A DNA stretch of 44,999 nucleotides from an uncultured Lachnospiraceae bacterium (GCA_902790935.1 CADATP010000009.1:1-44999), one strand, 5' to 3'; counted from the first letter of the stretch, positions 24,423 through 33,798 are shown. Notes: a model not told the origin generated them from the sequence alone. A program made the numbers and translations.

Positions 24423-27211
24423 TGTTACAGAAAATGTGGCACAAGAAATGGATGAATCTCAGCCTCCTTTTGGGATGCATCCTCCTTGTTGCGACCGCTA
24501 TAAGCTTCCCACTTTACCAGGAAGCAGTTTACGACCGCATGCTGCAGGACGAATTTGATTACTACTTGGCTTCGACGGGAACATGGCCCACACAGATTTC
24601 CGTCCTCATCTCCTCAAAGAAGGACAGAGGCGGAAATACTATGAAATCCATGGAAGCCCTTATGCCGAAGCTTTACTCCGATTTAAGTGTTACGCCGAAG
24701 GAGACTGTTCTTTACTACTGTCTTACCAAGTATGGCGTACATTCGGAGTATATGAGAAATGATGCGGATGATCTATACGCAAGACTCGGTACCAAGAGCG
24801 GACTTAAAGATCACGCTAAGCTCATCTCGGGAGAGATGTATTCCGAGAGCGGTCTTACGGAGGACGGCGCCATCGAGGTTGTCATCAGCCAGGATTGCAT
24901 GACCAAGCAGGGCTATCTTGTAGGAGAGACCATTGTCTTTGACGCTGCCAAGGACCATGACGGACACCCTTTAAGAGCTTATATTAAAGGTGTATTCGGA
25001 AAAGAGAATGAAAATGATTATTACTGGCAGGAAAAGAAGGGCGAGTTCGATGATGTATTCCTTATGAACACAGACCTGTTCATGAATATGTTCACCGGCG
25101 ACAATGCCGATAAGTACACCATAGTCTGCAACTATACAGCTATGTTTGAGTATGAGGATATCAGTGCATCAAGCATTGAAAACCTTTCGGCATGGACAGA
25201 GTACTATGTTCACAGAAGCTCTTATAAAAACGTTATTTCAGATCCTCCCTACGTAGATGTTATTGCAAGCTACAACAATAAGCACTCAAGAATCTCTGCA
25301 ACTCTTGTGATCCTGCAGATCCCCGTACTTATTATGCTTGCGGCATTCCTTTTAATGATCTCCGGACAGATGTACGAGATGGAGAGAAACGAGATATCCG
25401 TTATAAAGAGCCGTGGTTCTTCAAGAGCGCAGATTTTCAGACTCTATCTATATCAGGGACTGTTCCTTACAGGCCTCGGAGCCCTGATCGGTATTCCTTT
25501 CGGAATGCTTCTTGCAAAGCTCCTTGGCGCTACAAGAAACTTCCTTATATTTGACCTTTCGGAGACGCTGGCGGTACGTTTTACACCCATGGCGGCTATT
25601 TACGCGGGAGCAGCTATGCTTCTCGGACTTATCTGCCTTACAGTCCCTGCTATAAAGCACAGCCGCGTATCCATCGTAAATTTAAAGCAGCAGAAGGCTA
25701 TGAAGAAAAAGGCCCTCTGGGAGAAGCTTTTTGTTGATGTTATCTGCATCGCCGTAGCGGGTTACGGATATTACAACTTCCGTAAAAACTCCGCTGATAT
25801 GGCAGAGAGCGTACTTAACGGAAAGTCCCTGGATCCCCTGCTTTACCTTGCCTCATCTCTTATGATCATCGGACTGGGACTATTGTTTTTAAGACTTCAG
25901 CCCCTTGCTCTTAAGCTGATCTACACAATAGGCAAGAAGCGCTGGAAGCCTGCAAGCTTCGTTTCCTTTATGGAGAATGTAAAGAACGGACGCAAGCAGC
26001 AGCTTATAATGCTTTTCCTTATTATGACCGTATCTCTTGGTATGTACCATTCAACCGTAGCACGTACCATAGTTGAAAACGCTGTCGCAAATACGGAGTA
26101 CAAGGACGGATGTGATCTTGTTATGAAGGAGGTCTGGACCGAGATCATCGATCAAAACGGTGCCAAGACAGGAGCATATATTGAGCCCGATGTGGGTAAA
26201 TATTTATCTGCCCCCTTTATAGATAGCTATACTAAGGTATATAATATTACAGATGCCACCGTTTCAGCCGGAACAAGCGGTAAGCTTCCCGTGAATTTGC
26301 TCGGTATTCAAACAAAAGAATACGGACAGATCACATACGTTAAAAAGAAGCTTAACGGAAAGCATTATTATGAACTTTTAAATGAACTTGCGGTTGTGGA
26401 AAACGGAGTACTTGTTTCTTCCAATTTCCGCGATAAACTTGGATACAAGGTGGGAGATACCATCACCTATCTTAACTCAAGAAATAAATCCGCAAGCGGT
26501 GTCATCGTCGATTTCTTTGATTACTGGCCTGCTTTTTCATCAGAGGTTTCCGTAGTTCAGCCCGACGGTAAAGTGGCTGTGGAGAGCAATTACTTAGTTG
26601 TGGCTCATTACGAATATCTCCATGAAAAGTTAGGAGAGATGCCTTTTGAAATCTGGGCTTCGCAAAAAGAGGGAACAGGCACTAAGGACATCTTTGACTG
26701 GATCCAGACAAACGATGTAAGACTTACGAAATACATCAACAGAAATGTTGACCTTGAGGATGCGGCTACAGACCCTCTTCTTCAGGGAACCAACGGAGTC
26801 CTTACTATGGGATTTGTCGTAACATTGCTTCTTTGCGGAGTAGGTTACCTTATCTACTGGATAATGGCATTAAAGGAAAGAGAGCTTGTTTTCGGTGTAC
26901 TCCGTGCATCTGGATTCCACAAGTCAGAGCTTTTCCATATGCTTATAAATGAGCAGATCTTTTGCGGTATTCTTTCAATACTTGCGGGATTCGGTATCGG
27001 TAAACTGACATCTTTCCTGTTCGTTCCTATTTTGCAGAAGGCCTACGCTTCAACATCACAGATCCTGCCGATGCAGCTTATCACAAACAGTGCTGATCTT
27101 GTCAGACTGATCGCTGTTATCGGAATGATGATGATCGTATGTCTTGCCGTTCTTACGGTAATGCTCCTTAGGATGAACGTAGCTAAGGCACTTAAGTTAG
27201 GAGAAGACTGA
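24410..27211 (+). CDS. FtsX/MacB-like ABC exporter permease, large form
   Basis: A 933-residue permease. The start is placed at ATG 24410 (MLGIMLQKMWHKK), giving a 13-base overlap with the upstream gene; the earlier in-frame start at 24374 would add residues coded inside the double adaptor. A first membrane helix (about 10-30) is followed by a large outer domain, then an FtsX domain (EMERNEISVIKSRGSSRAQ near residue 335), further helices, a second outer domain (about 560-800) and a second FtsX domain near the end (ALKERELVFGVLRASGFHKSE, in parts ALKERELVFG and VLRASGFHKSE). Two FtsX units in one chain mean one polypeptide may do the work of the usual dimer. Substrate unknown; peptides, lipids or antibiotics are typical of the family. 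Confidence 0.85.
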   Translation: MLGIMLQKMWHKKWMNLSLLLGCILLVATAISFPLYQEAVYDRMLQDEFDYYLASTGTWPTQISVLISSKKDRGGNTMKSMEALMPKLYSDLSVTPKETVLYYCLTKYGVHSEYMRNDADDLYARLGTKSGLKDHAKLISGEMYSESGLTEDGAIEVVISQDCMTKQGYLVGETIVFDAAKDHDGHPLRAYIKGVFGKENENDYYWQEKKGEFDDVFLMNTDLFMNMFTGDNADKYTIVCNYTAMFEYEDISASSIENLSAWTEYYVHRSSYKNVISDPPYVDVIASYNNKHSRISATLVILQIPVLIMLAAFLLMISGQMYEMERNEISVIKSRGSSRAQIFRLYLYQGLFLTGLGALIGIPFGMLLAKLLGATRNFLIFDLSETLAVRFTPMAAIYAGAAMLLGLICLTVPAIKHSRVSIVNLKQQKAMKKKALWEKLFVDVICIAVAGYGYYNFRKNSADMAESVLNGKSLDPLLYLASSLMIIGLGLLFLRLQPLALKLIYTIGKKRWKPASFVSFMENVKNGRKQQLIMLFLIMTVSLGMYHSTVARTIVENAVANTEYKDGCDLVMKEVWTEIIDQNGAKTGAYIEPDVGKYLSAPFIDSYTKVYNITDATVSAGTSGKLPVNLLGIQTKEYGQITYVKKKLNGKHYYELLNELAVVENGVLVSSNFRDKLGYKVGDTITYLNSRNKSASGVIVDFFDYWPAFSSEVSVVQPDGKVAVESNYLVVAHYEYLHEKLGEMPFEIWASQKEGTGTKDIFDWIQTNDVRLTKYINRNVDLEDAATDPLLQGTNGVLTMGFVVTLLLCGVGYLIYWIMALKERELVFGVLRASGFHKSELFHMLINEQIFCGILSILAGFGIGKLTSFLFVPILQKAYASTSQILPMQLITNSADLVRLIAVIGMMMIVCLAVLTVMLLRMNVAKALKLGED

Positions 27212-27213
27212 TA

Positions 27214-27909
27214 ATGGGGAACAACGTAATAGAAGTCGAAAACGTATCAAGAGCGTTTCCGGTACCCGGGGGAGAGTTTTGGGCTCTCAAAAAGATAAAT
27301 GCACAGATTCCGGAGGGGTCCTTTGTTATACTTAAAGGACGCTCCGGTTCAGGTAAGACAACACTTCTTAACCTTATCTGTACTTTAGATAAACCTACTG
27401 AAGGTATCATCAAAATAGACGGAACCGATGTAGCGAAGCTTTCGGACCATGAAAAAGAAGATATGAGAAGAACAAAGATGGGATTTGTATTCCAGTCCGT
27501 ATCTCTCATCCCTTCCCTCAACGCATTCCAGAACGTAGAGTTTTCGATGCGAATGGCCGGCATCGCTCCCGGAAAAGAAAGAGACAAGAGAGTAGAAGAG
27601 TGCCTTAAGCTTGTAGGCCTCGGAAACAGACTTACTCATATGCCTGCAGAGATGTCCGGTGGTGAGCAGCAAAGAGTTGCCATTGCCCGCGCTCTTGCCC
27701 ACAAGCCTAAGCTTATCCTTGCCGACGAGCCTACCGCAGAGCTTGACAGCGCTATGGCTGCCAGAGTTGCGCAGCTTTTCGCCGACATGAGTAAGAAAGA
27801 AGGTATCTCGATCCTTATGACCACACATGACGTGGGACTTATGGGTGCGGCAGACTTTTTGATTGAGCTTGAAAATGGAGAACGTATCGATGGCAGAAAC
27901 AATGATTAA
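27214..27909 (+). CDS. ABC exporter ATPase, MacB/LolD type (first)
   Basis: A 231-residue ATPase with Walker A GRSGSGKTT (about 42-50), Q-loop in FVFQSVSLIPSLNAF, signature MSGGEQQRVAIARAL, Walker B LILADEPTAELD and switch His in TTHDVGLM. The LolD/MacB-type ATPase is usually alone; here a second, longer one follows with a 20-base overlap, so the two probably form a heterodimer under the double permease. The ATG at 27214 lies two bases after the permease stop. Confidence 0.93.
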   Translation: MGNNVIEVENVSRAFPVPGGEFWALKKINAQIPEGSFVILKGRSGSGKTTLLNLICTLDKPTEGIIKIDGTDVAKLSDHEKEDMRRTKMGFVFQSVSLIPSLNAFQNVEFSMRMAGIAPGKERDKRVEECLKLVGLGNRLTHMPAEMSGGEQQRVAIARALAHKPKLILADEPTAELDSAMAARVAQLFADMSKKEGISILMTTHDVGLMGAADFLIELENGERIDGRNND

Positions 27910-28771
27910 GGCTGACAACCTTGTAAAGATTTATAAAACAAAGGAAACGGAAGTACTCGCCCTCCAGGGACTCGATCTTACGGTCGAGGAGGGGGAACTT
28001 ACCGCTATAATCGGTAACAGCGGAAGCGGTAAATCCACATTCCTTAATATGATCGGCGGACTTGACCGCCCCAGCGCAGGTTCTCTTTTTGTAGCGGGAA
28101 GCAACCTTTTTACTATGACAGAGAAAGAGCTTGTACTCTATAAGAGAGATACCGTCGGATTTGTCTGGCAGAACAACGGAAGAAATATGCTTCCCTTCCT
28201 TTCCGCAATTGAAAATGTTATGCTTCCTATGAGCCTTTCTTCAACGAAGAAAAAGCATGACAAGGCTATTGAGCTTCTTGAACTTGTGGGAATGGTCCAT
28301 AAAAAAGGCAGCAGAATGAATATGCTTTCCGGCGGTGAACAGCAAAGGATCGCTATCGCCATAGCCCTTGCGAATTCACCAAAGCTTCTTCTTGCGGACG
28401 AGCCTACCGGAAGCGTAGATACAAAGACGGCAAATTACATCTTTGATGTATTTACGGAGCTTAACAGACGAGGACAGACCATCCTTATCGTTACTCACGA
28501 TACCGCCCTTTCAAAGAAGGTTAAGCGTGTTGTAGCCATAAGAGACGGAAAGATAAGCTCCGAGCGTGTACTTAAAGAGGCGTACGCAGACAGACTTAAA
28601 GAGAGCGATATCGACTGGAGAAGCGAAGACACCCAGGACGAGTATGCTGTACTCGACAGAGTTGGCAGACTGCAGCTTCCTCAGGAGATGGTTGCAGGCC
28701 TCGGCCTTGATGACAACAAAGTCAAAGTATTTGTTAAAGACGGTCAGATAGTAATATCAAAACCGGAATAA
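27890..28771 (+). CDS. ABC exporter ATPase with C-terminal AbrB-like domain (second)
   Basis: A 293-residue ATPase started at ATG 27890, which has GGAGAA at good distance; a start at 27863 lies deeper in the preceding gene. Walker A GNSGSGKST, signature LSGGEQQRIAIAIAL, Walker B LLLADEPTGSVD and THDTALS are intact. After the ordinary ATPase ends near residue 225, an acidic linker leads to about 40 residues (DRVGRLQLPQEM, LGLDDNKVKVFVKDGQIVI) that follow the pattern of the SpoVT/AbrB swapped-hairpin fold: GR-x-x-[IL]-P-x-E, LG, acidic turn, DG-x-I-x-[IL]. In AbrB proteins this fold dimerises and binds DNA. The tail could pair two ATPases or tie transport to gene control; neither is shown. Confidence 0.88.
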   Translation: MAETMIKADNLVKIYKTKETEVLALQGLDLTVEEGELTAIIGNSGSGKSTFLNMIGGLDRPSAGSLFVAGSNLFTMTEKELVLYKRDTVGFVWQNNGRNMLPFLSAIENVMLPMSLSSTKKKHDKAIELLELVGMVHKKGSRMNMLSGGEQQRIAIAIALANSPKLLLADEPTGSVDTKTANYIFDVFTELNRRGQTILIVTHDTALSKKVKRVVAIRDGKISSERVLKEAYADRLKESDIDWRSEDTQDEYAVLDRVGRLQLPQEMVAGLGLDDNKVKVFVKDGQIVISKPE

Positions 28772-28776
28772 GTATT

Positions 28777-28818
28777 CCGCATATGTAGCGCAATTGCTCT
28801 AAATCCAAACATGTGCGG
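28777..28818 (+). other. nested palindromic element between exporter and U32-like genes
   Basis: CCGCATATGT (28777-28786) pairs with ACATGTGCGG (28809-28818), with one G-U. The 22-base loop itself contains AGCGCAATTGCTCT, nearly self-complementary. No T run follows, so it is more likely an mRNA processing, stability or operator element than a terminator. Confidence 0.45.
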
Positions 28819-28832
28819 CCTAAGGGGTGCAA

Positions 28833-29789
28833 ATGGAAAAGAAAGTCAGATTTCATCTGCCCGGACTTAGATATAATTACCCTCTTAATATGTTTTGGCT
28901 GAGTATGCTAAAGCAGTATCCTCAGTATTTCAGAGAGGGCGTCGAGATAGGCTCCTGCTTCGGAGAATTCCCTATGTCCCTTTGGACAGGGGGAAGATAC
29001 GTAAGCGGAGACCAGTGCGACGCAGGTTATATCAAGGCCGTTATCAAGAATCTTAACGATCAGGGAGTTCCGGTACGTTTTACCTATACCAACCCCGAGA
29101 TTACTAAAGAGGATCTTGACGATCCATATTGCAATTTCTGTATGGAATGCGCAAACAACGGCAAAAACGAAGTTATAATCTTTTCGCCGGTACTTGAGGA
29201 GTATCTCAGAAAGAAATATCCGAACTTTGCCTATAACAGCTCCACCTGTAAAGAGATCAGAGATCTTGATGCACTAAACGCGGAGATTGCGAAGGATTAT
29301 AAGTACGTTGTCCTTGATTACAATTTCAACAACAGATGGGATATTTTAGAGAAGGTAGAGCATCCCGAAAAGCTTGAAATCCTCGTAAATGCTCTTTGCA
29401 TACCGGATTGCCCGAGAAGAGGAGAGCATTATATAAACCAGGCAAGGAACGAGAGAATCGCGATCAAGAACCGATCCCTTCCTCCCGAAAAGCGTATTCC
29501 TACTATCCCCTGGCACTGCGAGTACGGAGACAAAAACAATCTCCACACGATACAGGATTACAGAACCTTTGTTAAGCCTGAGGATATCTGGGAGAAATAC
29601 GTTCCCGCAGGAATAAACAACTTCAAGATCGAGGGAAGAACGGCCAATCTCTTCTCGCTGATCGATACATATTGTTTCTTTATGCTTAAGCCTGAGCACG
29701 CCGGAGAAGCCAGATTGCTGCTCCTTAATAATCTGACTCACGCGGGTATCATCACCGTAAATAAACCCCGCCCCGGCCGTTGGCCTTAG
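28833..29789 (+). CDS. peptidase U32-like TIM-barrel protein (first of two paralogues)
   Basis: A 318-residue protein without signal peptide. The ATG at 28833 follows AAGGGG; a GTG two codons earlier is less likely. Features shared with U32 proteins (RlhA/TrhP, UbiU/UbiV): a C-terminal FKIEGRT motif, the EILVNALCIPDCPRR block at the place of the family's E-x-x-x-x-G-x-x-C signature, and barrel-like strands (YVVLDYNF, VPVRFTYTN). Cysteines also kept in the next gene (YCN, LCIPDC and one near HCEYG) could bind an iron-sulfur cluster, as in UbiU/UbiV. The protein is shorter than most U32 members. It sits 61 bases after the exporter ATPase. No substrate is evident; a redox or hydroxylation role is an inference. 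Confidence 0.65.
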   Translation: MEKKVRFHLPGLRYNYPLNMFWLSMLKQYPQYFREGVEIGSCFGEFPMSLWTGGRYVSGDQCDAGYIKAVIKNLNDQGVPVRFTYTNPEITKEDLDDPYCNFCMECANNGKNEVIIFSPVLEEYLRKKYPNFAYNSSTCKEIRDLDALNAEIAKDYKYVVLDYNFNNRWDILEKVEHPEKLEILVNALCIPDCPRRGEHYINQARNERIAIKNRSLPPEKRIPTIPWHCEYGDKNNLHTIQDYRTFVKPEDIWEKYVPAGINNFKIEGRTANLFSLIDTYCFFMLKPEHAGEARLLLLNNLTHAGIITVNKPRPGRWP

Positions 29790-29800
29790 AGGTGTGATAT

Positions 29801-30712
29801 ATGTCTAAATATGTTTACTGGCATTTGCCCGGTTTTTGTGTTTTTAAAGGTCTTAATACTACTGTAATCGACCTTATGAAAGAGTATCCAAACTGCTTTC
29901 ATGAGGGCTACCGAATAGGCAGCGTTTACGGCAGCTTCCCCGGAGCTATATGGAATGGCGGCCGTACTATCCTGGGATTTACATCAAAAAACGATGTCCA
30001 AAGGATAATAAAGCATTATAATTCAAAAAATGTCCCCGTAAGATTTACCTGGACAAACTCCCTTATCGAAGAGAAGCATCTTACAGATACGCTCTGCAAT
30101 CTGATAATGAGAGAGGCCGATAACGGTCAAAACCAGGTCCTTGTTAATACGCAGATACTTGAGGATTATCTCAGGGAGAAGTATCCGAATTTTAAGTTTA
30201 TCTCATCAACCACAAAGCGTATTACAGATCCCGAAAAGCTGAAAGAAGAGCTCGATAAGGATTACTTTATGGTTGTGCTTGATTACGATCTAAACCATGA
30301 CGAGAATGTCCTTAAGAGTCTTGAACCTGTAGCGGACAGAGTCGAGATTTTGGTTGACGAGATCTGTTTCCCGGGATGCCCCAAGAGATTGGCCCACTAC
30401 CGCGACGAGTCTCAAAAGCAGCTCGAGTACGAGATAGCGGCGCCCTTTGAATGCCCCAACAAGCAGCAGACAAAGAGCTTTTCCGATTGTATGGCCCGCC
30501 CGGCTTTTATCTCAAATACCGAAATAAAAAGCTATATAGACAGAGGATTTGAAAACTTTAAGCTTGTCGGAAGGGGACTTCCCCAGAGTCTTGTTATCGA
30601 TTCCTACGTATACTATCTTGCAAAGCCCGATAAACAGGACTTTATTAGGGAACAGATTGCAAAAAGGCTATCTCAGCTACAGGCGCAGTCACAGGCTGCA
30701 AAAAGAAGATAA
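29801..30712 (+). CDS. peptidase U32-like TIM-barrel protein (second paralogue)
   Basis: A 303-residue paralogue of the preceding gene, 11 bases downstream with AGAGGTG as ribosome site. Both share HLPG at the start, FHEGYRIGSVYGSFPG versus FREGVEIGSCFGEFPM, VPVRFTWTN, EDYLREKYPNF, VVLDYD, EILVDEICFPGCPKR and the FKLVGRG motif near the end. Cysteines LCN, ICFPGC and FEC line up with those of the first copy, giving four candidate metal ligands. The pair could form a heterodimer as UbiU and UbiV do. The C-terminal tail is Gln/Ala-rich and basic. It is the last gene of the exporter operon. Confidence 0.65.
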   Translation: MSKYVYWHLPGFCVFKGLNTTVIDLMKEYPNCFHEGYRIGSVYGSFPGAIWNGGRTILGFTSKNDVQRIIKHYNSKNVPVRFTWTNSLIEEKHLTDTLCNLIMREADNGQNQVLVNTQILEDYLREKYPNFKFISSTTKRITDPEKLKEELDKDYFMVVLDYDLNHDENVLKSLEPVADRVEILVDEICFPGCPKRLAHYRDESQKQLEYEIAAPFECPNKQQTKSFSDCMARPAFISNTEIKSYIDRGFENFKLVGRGLPQSLVIDSYVYYLAKPDKQDFIREQIAKRLSQLQAQSQAAKRR

Positions 30713-30717
30713 GAATT

Positions 30718-30751
30718 AAAACAGAGTGCTTATACGGCATTCTGTTTTTTT
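30718..30751 (+). terminator. terminator after the U32-like pair
   Basis: AAAACAGAGTGC (30718-30729) and GCATTCTGTTTT (30737-30748) pair with one G-U, followed by a T run. It ends the exporter operon just before the GH115 promoter region. Confidence 0.85.
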
Positions 30752-30753
30752 GC

Positions 30754-30774
30754 GCAAAATTTGAGAAGTATGAC
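30754..30774 (+). promoter_or_regulatory. shared upstream motif before the GH115 gene
   Basis: Identical over 21 bases to 5959-5979 before the GH10 gene, 91 bases upstream of the GH115 start and directly after a terminator, so it marks the promoter region of a new unit. TTGAGA with TATTGT 18 bases on would be a weak promoter; a regulator site is more likely. Confidence 0.55.
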
Positions 30775-30864
30775 TAAAAACAGATATTGTTTTATTAGTA
30801 AAGGGACATGTTAGAGAATAAAATAAAAATTGGAAGAAAATGTTTTAAACCGGAGGAATTTTGT

Positions 30865-33798
30865 ATGAGAATAGGCTCATGCGTAAAAATAATCTTGGAA
30901 GAAGAGGCTTTTTCAGGCGTTAAAAAGATTGCCGGAAAGGTTTCAAAGGACTTTGAAGCGGTTACCGGAAAGGCCGCAGATATCGCTGATATATCCGCTA
31001 TAGGTGCAAAGGACGGATCCGCGTTTGTTTTGGTCTGCACCTTGGAAAAGAGCCCTGTACTTGATAAGCTTATAGGTGAGGGAGCGTTTGACGCTTCAAA
31101 GATAAAGGATAAGTGGGAAGTATACTCTTTCGGAAAGATTACTATAGAAGGAGAGGAAGTACTTCTTATCGCAGGAAGCGACAAGAGAGGAACAATCTAC
31201 GGTATGTTCCATCTTTCGGAACTGCTTGGAGTAAGCCCCTGGTACTGGTTTGCCGATGTTACTCCCGCTAAAAAGGACTATATCGAGATCGGGGACGGAG
31301 ACTGCTTCGTATCAAAGGAACCGTCGGTTAGATACAGAGGACTGTTTATAAACGACGAGTGGCCCGCTTTCGGAAACTGGACCTTTGAGCATTTCGGCGG
31401 CTTTACAACAGAGATGTACGATCACGTATTTGAACTGCTCCTCAGACTTAAGGGAAACTATCTCTGGCCCGCAATGTGGACTTCAAACTTTTCTCTTGAC
31501 GGCCCCGGACTTTCAAACGCGGAGCTTGCCGATGAGTACGGAGTTGTAATGAGTAACTCCCACCACGAGCCCTGCCTTCGCCACAGCGAGGAGTGGGATA
31601 AGGTAAAGGGAGATGATACTCCTTACGGAACAGCCTGGAACTTTGACAAGAACAAGGCCGGCCTTACCAATTACTGGAGAGACGGACTAAAAAGAAACGG
31701 AAAGTTCGAAAATATTATAACCATGGGTATGCGCGGAGAAAGAGACAGCGAAGTTTTAGGCACTACCGCAACCCTTAAGGATAATATCGATTATCTTAAA
31801 GAAGTAATCACTACGCAAAACGCTCTTATAAAAGAGACTATTTCCGAGGACCTGGATAAGACAAAGCGCATGCTTGCCATCTACAAGGAAGTTGAGAAGT
31901 ATTTCCACGGAGATGAGACCGCCGAAGGCTTAAAGACCTGGGACGGACTTGACGGTATTACATGTATGCTTTGCGAGGACAACTTCGGAAACTTACGCAC
32001 TCTCCCCGAAGAGGGACAAAGGGACCGTAAGGGCGGATGGGGTATGTATTACCACTTCGATTATCACGGAGACCCCATCAGCTACGAGTGGATAAACTCT
32101 ACTCATATAGCCCGTACCTGCGAGCAGATGAGCCAGGCTTACGAATACGGAGTAAGAGAGATCTGGATCGTCAATGTAGGAGACCTTAAGCCACAGGAAT
32201 TCCCTCTTTCCTATTTCCTCGATCTTGCTTACGACATCGATAAATGGGGAACTGCTAACCCTGATGCAGTAAGCGAGTATACGAAGAAATTCGTAGAAAT
32301 GCAGTTTGGCGCTTTATCCGAAGAGGACAAGGCTCTTACCGGAAAGCTCCTTGAAAACTACACGAGACTCAGCTATATCAGAAAGCCCGAGGCTCTCGGA
32401 AGCGAGACTTACCATCCTGCCAATTACAGGGAATCCGAGATCCTTATTTCCAAGGCCGAGGAGCTTAGTGCTCTTGCGGAGAAGATGGATGAAAAGCTAA
32501 AGGGAAACGATCTTTATGATGCATATTTCCAGCTTGTCACCTTCCCTGTAAAGGCATATTGCAATCTTTTAAAGATGCAGCTTTTTGCGGGAAAGAACCA
32601 TTTATACGCTTCTCAGGGAGCGGTAAGAGCAAACGCTCTTGCAGGGAAGGTAAAAGAGTGCATTGATTTAGACAGGGAACTTACTAAGAAGTATCATAGT
32701 CTTAATGGCGGAAAGTGGAACGGACTTGCCCTTTCGGAGCATGTTGGCTTCAGACACTGGAACGACGAAGAGTGCGCTTATCCTGTAATGGCAACTATAG
32801 AGCCCGCGAACAAGCCGAGGATGATAGTAAGCGTTTCAAACAGCTCTATAGCTACTCAGGGCGGTGACTGGACAAGACAGAGACTCATCATCGACGATTT
32901 CGTAAGACCTGAAGTTAACGAGAGCCGTATCGTTATAAAGAACGGCGCATTAAAAGAGTTTGATTTTGCTTTGGAAAATCTCCCCGAGTTTATTACGGCG
33001 GAAAAAATGTCCGGAACCGTTGGTTATAAGGATGAAGGAAACGAAAGCAGCGAGACTTCTGTACGCCTTATACTTGACAGGGACGCTCTTAAAAAGGCTT
33101 TGGAGGGCAAGGACGAACTTATTAAAACCATTACAGTCCGCACAAAGTTCTCCCATGTTGATATAGACCTTGTATTTTCATCAAATACCGATGAAAGAAA
33201 AGTACCTGTTCTTTCCGGGGAAGTTCTTAAAAAGGAGATGCGTTTTAATCCCGGAGCCGGCGCATCCGTTTCAAATGAGCTCGGACTTGTATTTGAGATG
33301 AAGGATGCAAACCTCGTAGCCGCAGAAGGCGGAGAATATCGCCTGCTTAAGGGCCTTGGAAAGTATGACAGCGGACTTAAGGCTTTCCCTGTTACAAAGT
33401 CGTTTAAGCCGGGAACTGACGCTCCTTATGCGGAGTTTAAGTTTGATTCTGAGAATGAAGAGGATTACGAGTTTACCATTATCACAGCACCCAACAACCC
33501 GGTGGTTAAGGGTAATGAGATGTCTGTAGGCGTATCTCTCGGAGGAGAAATCCGCGAAGTAGCTACTGTAACCAAGGGTTATGACGGCGGCGAGAGAAGC
33601 TGCGCTATGTGGGCAGCGGGAGTTCTTAATCAGGAGCATAGAACAAGCTTTGAACTTAAGGCTTCAAAGGGAGAAAACACCTTAAGAATCTACGCAAAAG
33701 ATCCCGGTGTTACCCTTGAGCGCGTACTTATAAGGCAGTCCGGAACAAAATGGGCTGACGGATATATCGGAATTACTCCCGATTGGATCAAAGAATAG
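30865..33798 (+). CDS. GH115 xylan alpha-1,2-(4-O-methyl)glucuronidase, cytoplasmic
   Basis: A 977-residue enzyme. The ATG at 30865 has GGAGGA seven bases upstream; the earlier in-frame ATG at 30808 has none at usable distance. The N-terminal domain (RIGSCVKIILEEEAF onward) is followed by the TIM-barrel core with WYWFADVTPAK, LLRLKGNYLWPAMW, SNSHHEPCLRH, and the GH115 mark ITMGMRGERDSE, then helical and C-terminal beta domains (PRMIVSVSNSS near 650). No signal peptide: it should remove glucuronic acid side groups from imported oligosaccharides, unlike the secreted GH115 enzymes of Bacteroides. It forms a unit with the GH3 gene 12 bases downstream. Confidence 0.92.
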   Translation: MRIGSCVKIILEEEAFSGVKKIAGKVSKDFEAVTGKAADIADISAIGAKDGSAFVLVCTLEKSPVLDKLIGEGAFDASKIKDKWEVYSFGKITIEGEEVLLIAGSDKRGTIYGMFHLSELLGVSPWYWFADVTPAKKDYIEIGDGDCFVSKEPSVRYRGLFINDEWPAFGNWTFEHFGGFTTEMYDHVFELLLRLKGNYLWPAMWTSNFSLDGPGLSNAELADEYGVVMSNSHHEPCLRHSEEWDKVKGDDTPYGTAWNFDKNKAGLTNYWRDGLKRNGKFENIITMGMRGERDSEVLGTTATLKDNIDYLKEVITTQNALIKETISEDLDKTKRMLAIYKEVEKYFHGDETAEGLKTWDGLDGITCMLCEDNFGNLRTLPEEGQRDRKGGWGMYYHFDYHGDPISYEWINSTHIARTCEQMSQAYEYGVREIWIVNVGDLKPQEFPLSYFLDLAYDIDKWGTANPDAVSEYTKKFVEMQFGALSEEDKALTGKLLENYTRLSYIRKPEALGSETYHPANYRESEILISKAEELSALAEKMDEKLKGNDLYDAYFQLVTFPVKAYCNLLKMQLFAGKNHLYASQGAVRANALAGKVKECIDLDRELTKKYHSLNGGKWNGLALSEHVGFRHWNDEECAYPVMATIEPANKPRMIVSVSNSSIATQGGDWTRQRLIIDDFVRPEVNESRIVIKNGALKEFDFALENLPEFITAEKMSGTVGYKDEGNESSETSVRLILDRDALKKALEGKDELIKTITVRTKFSHVDIDLVFSSNTDERKVPVLSGEVLKKEMRFNPGAGASVSNELGLVFEMKDANLVAAEGGEYRLLKGLGKYDSGLKAFPVTKSFKPGTDAPYAEFKFDSENEEDYEFTIITAPNNPVVKGNEMSVGVSLGGEIREVATVTKGYDGGERSCAMWAAGVLNQEHRTSFELKASKGENTLRIYAKDPGVTLERVLIRQSGTKWADGYIGITPDWIKE

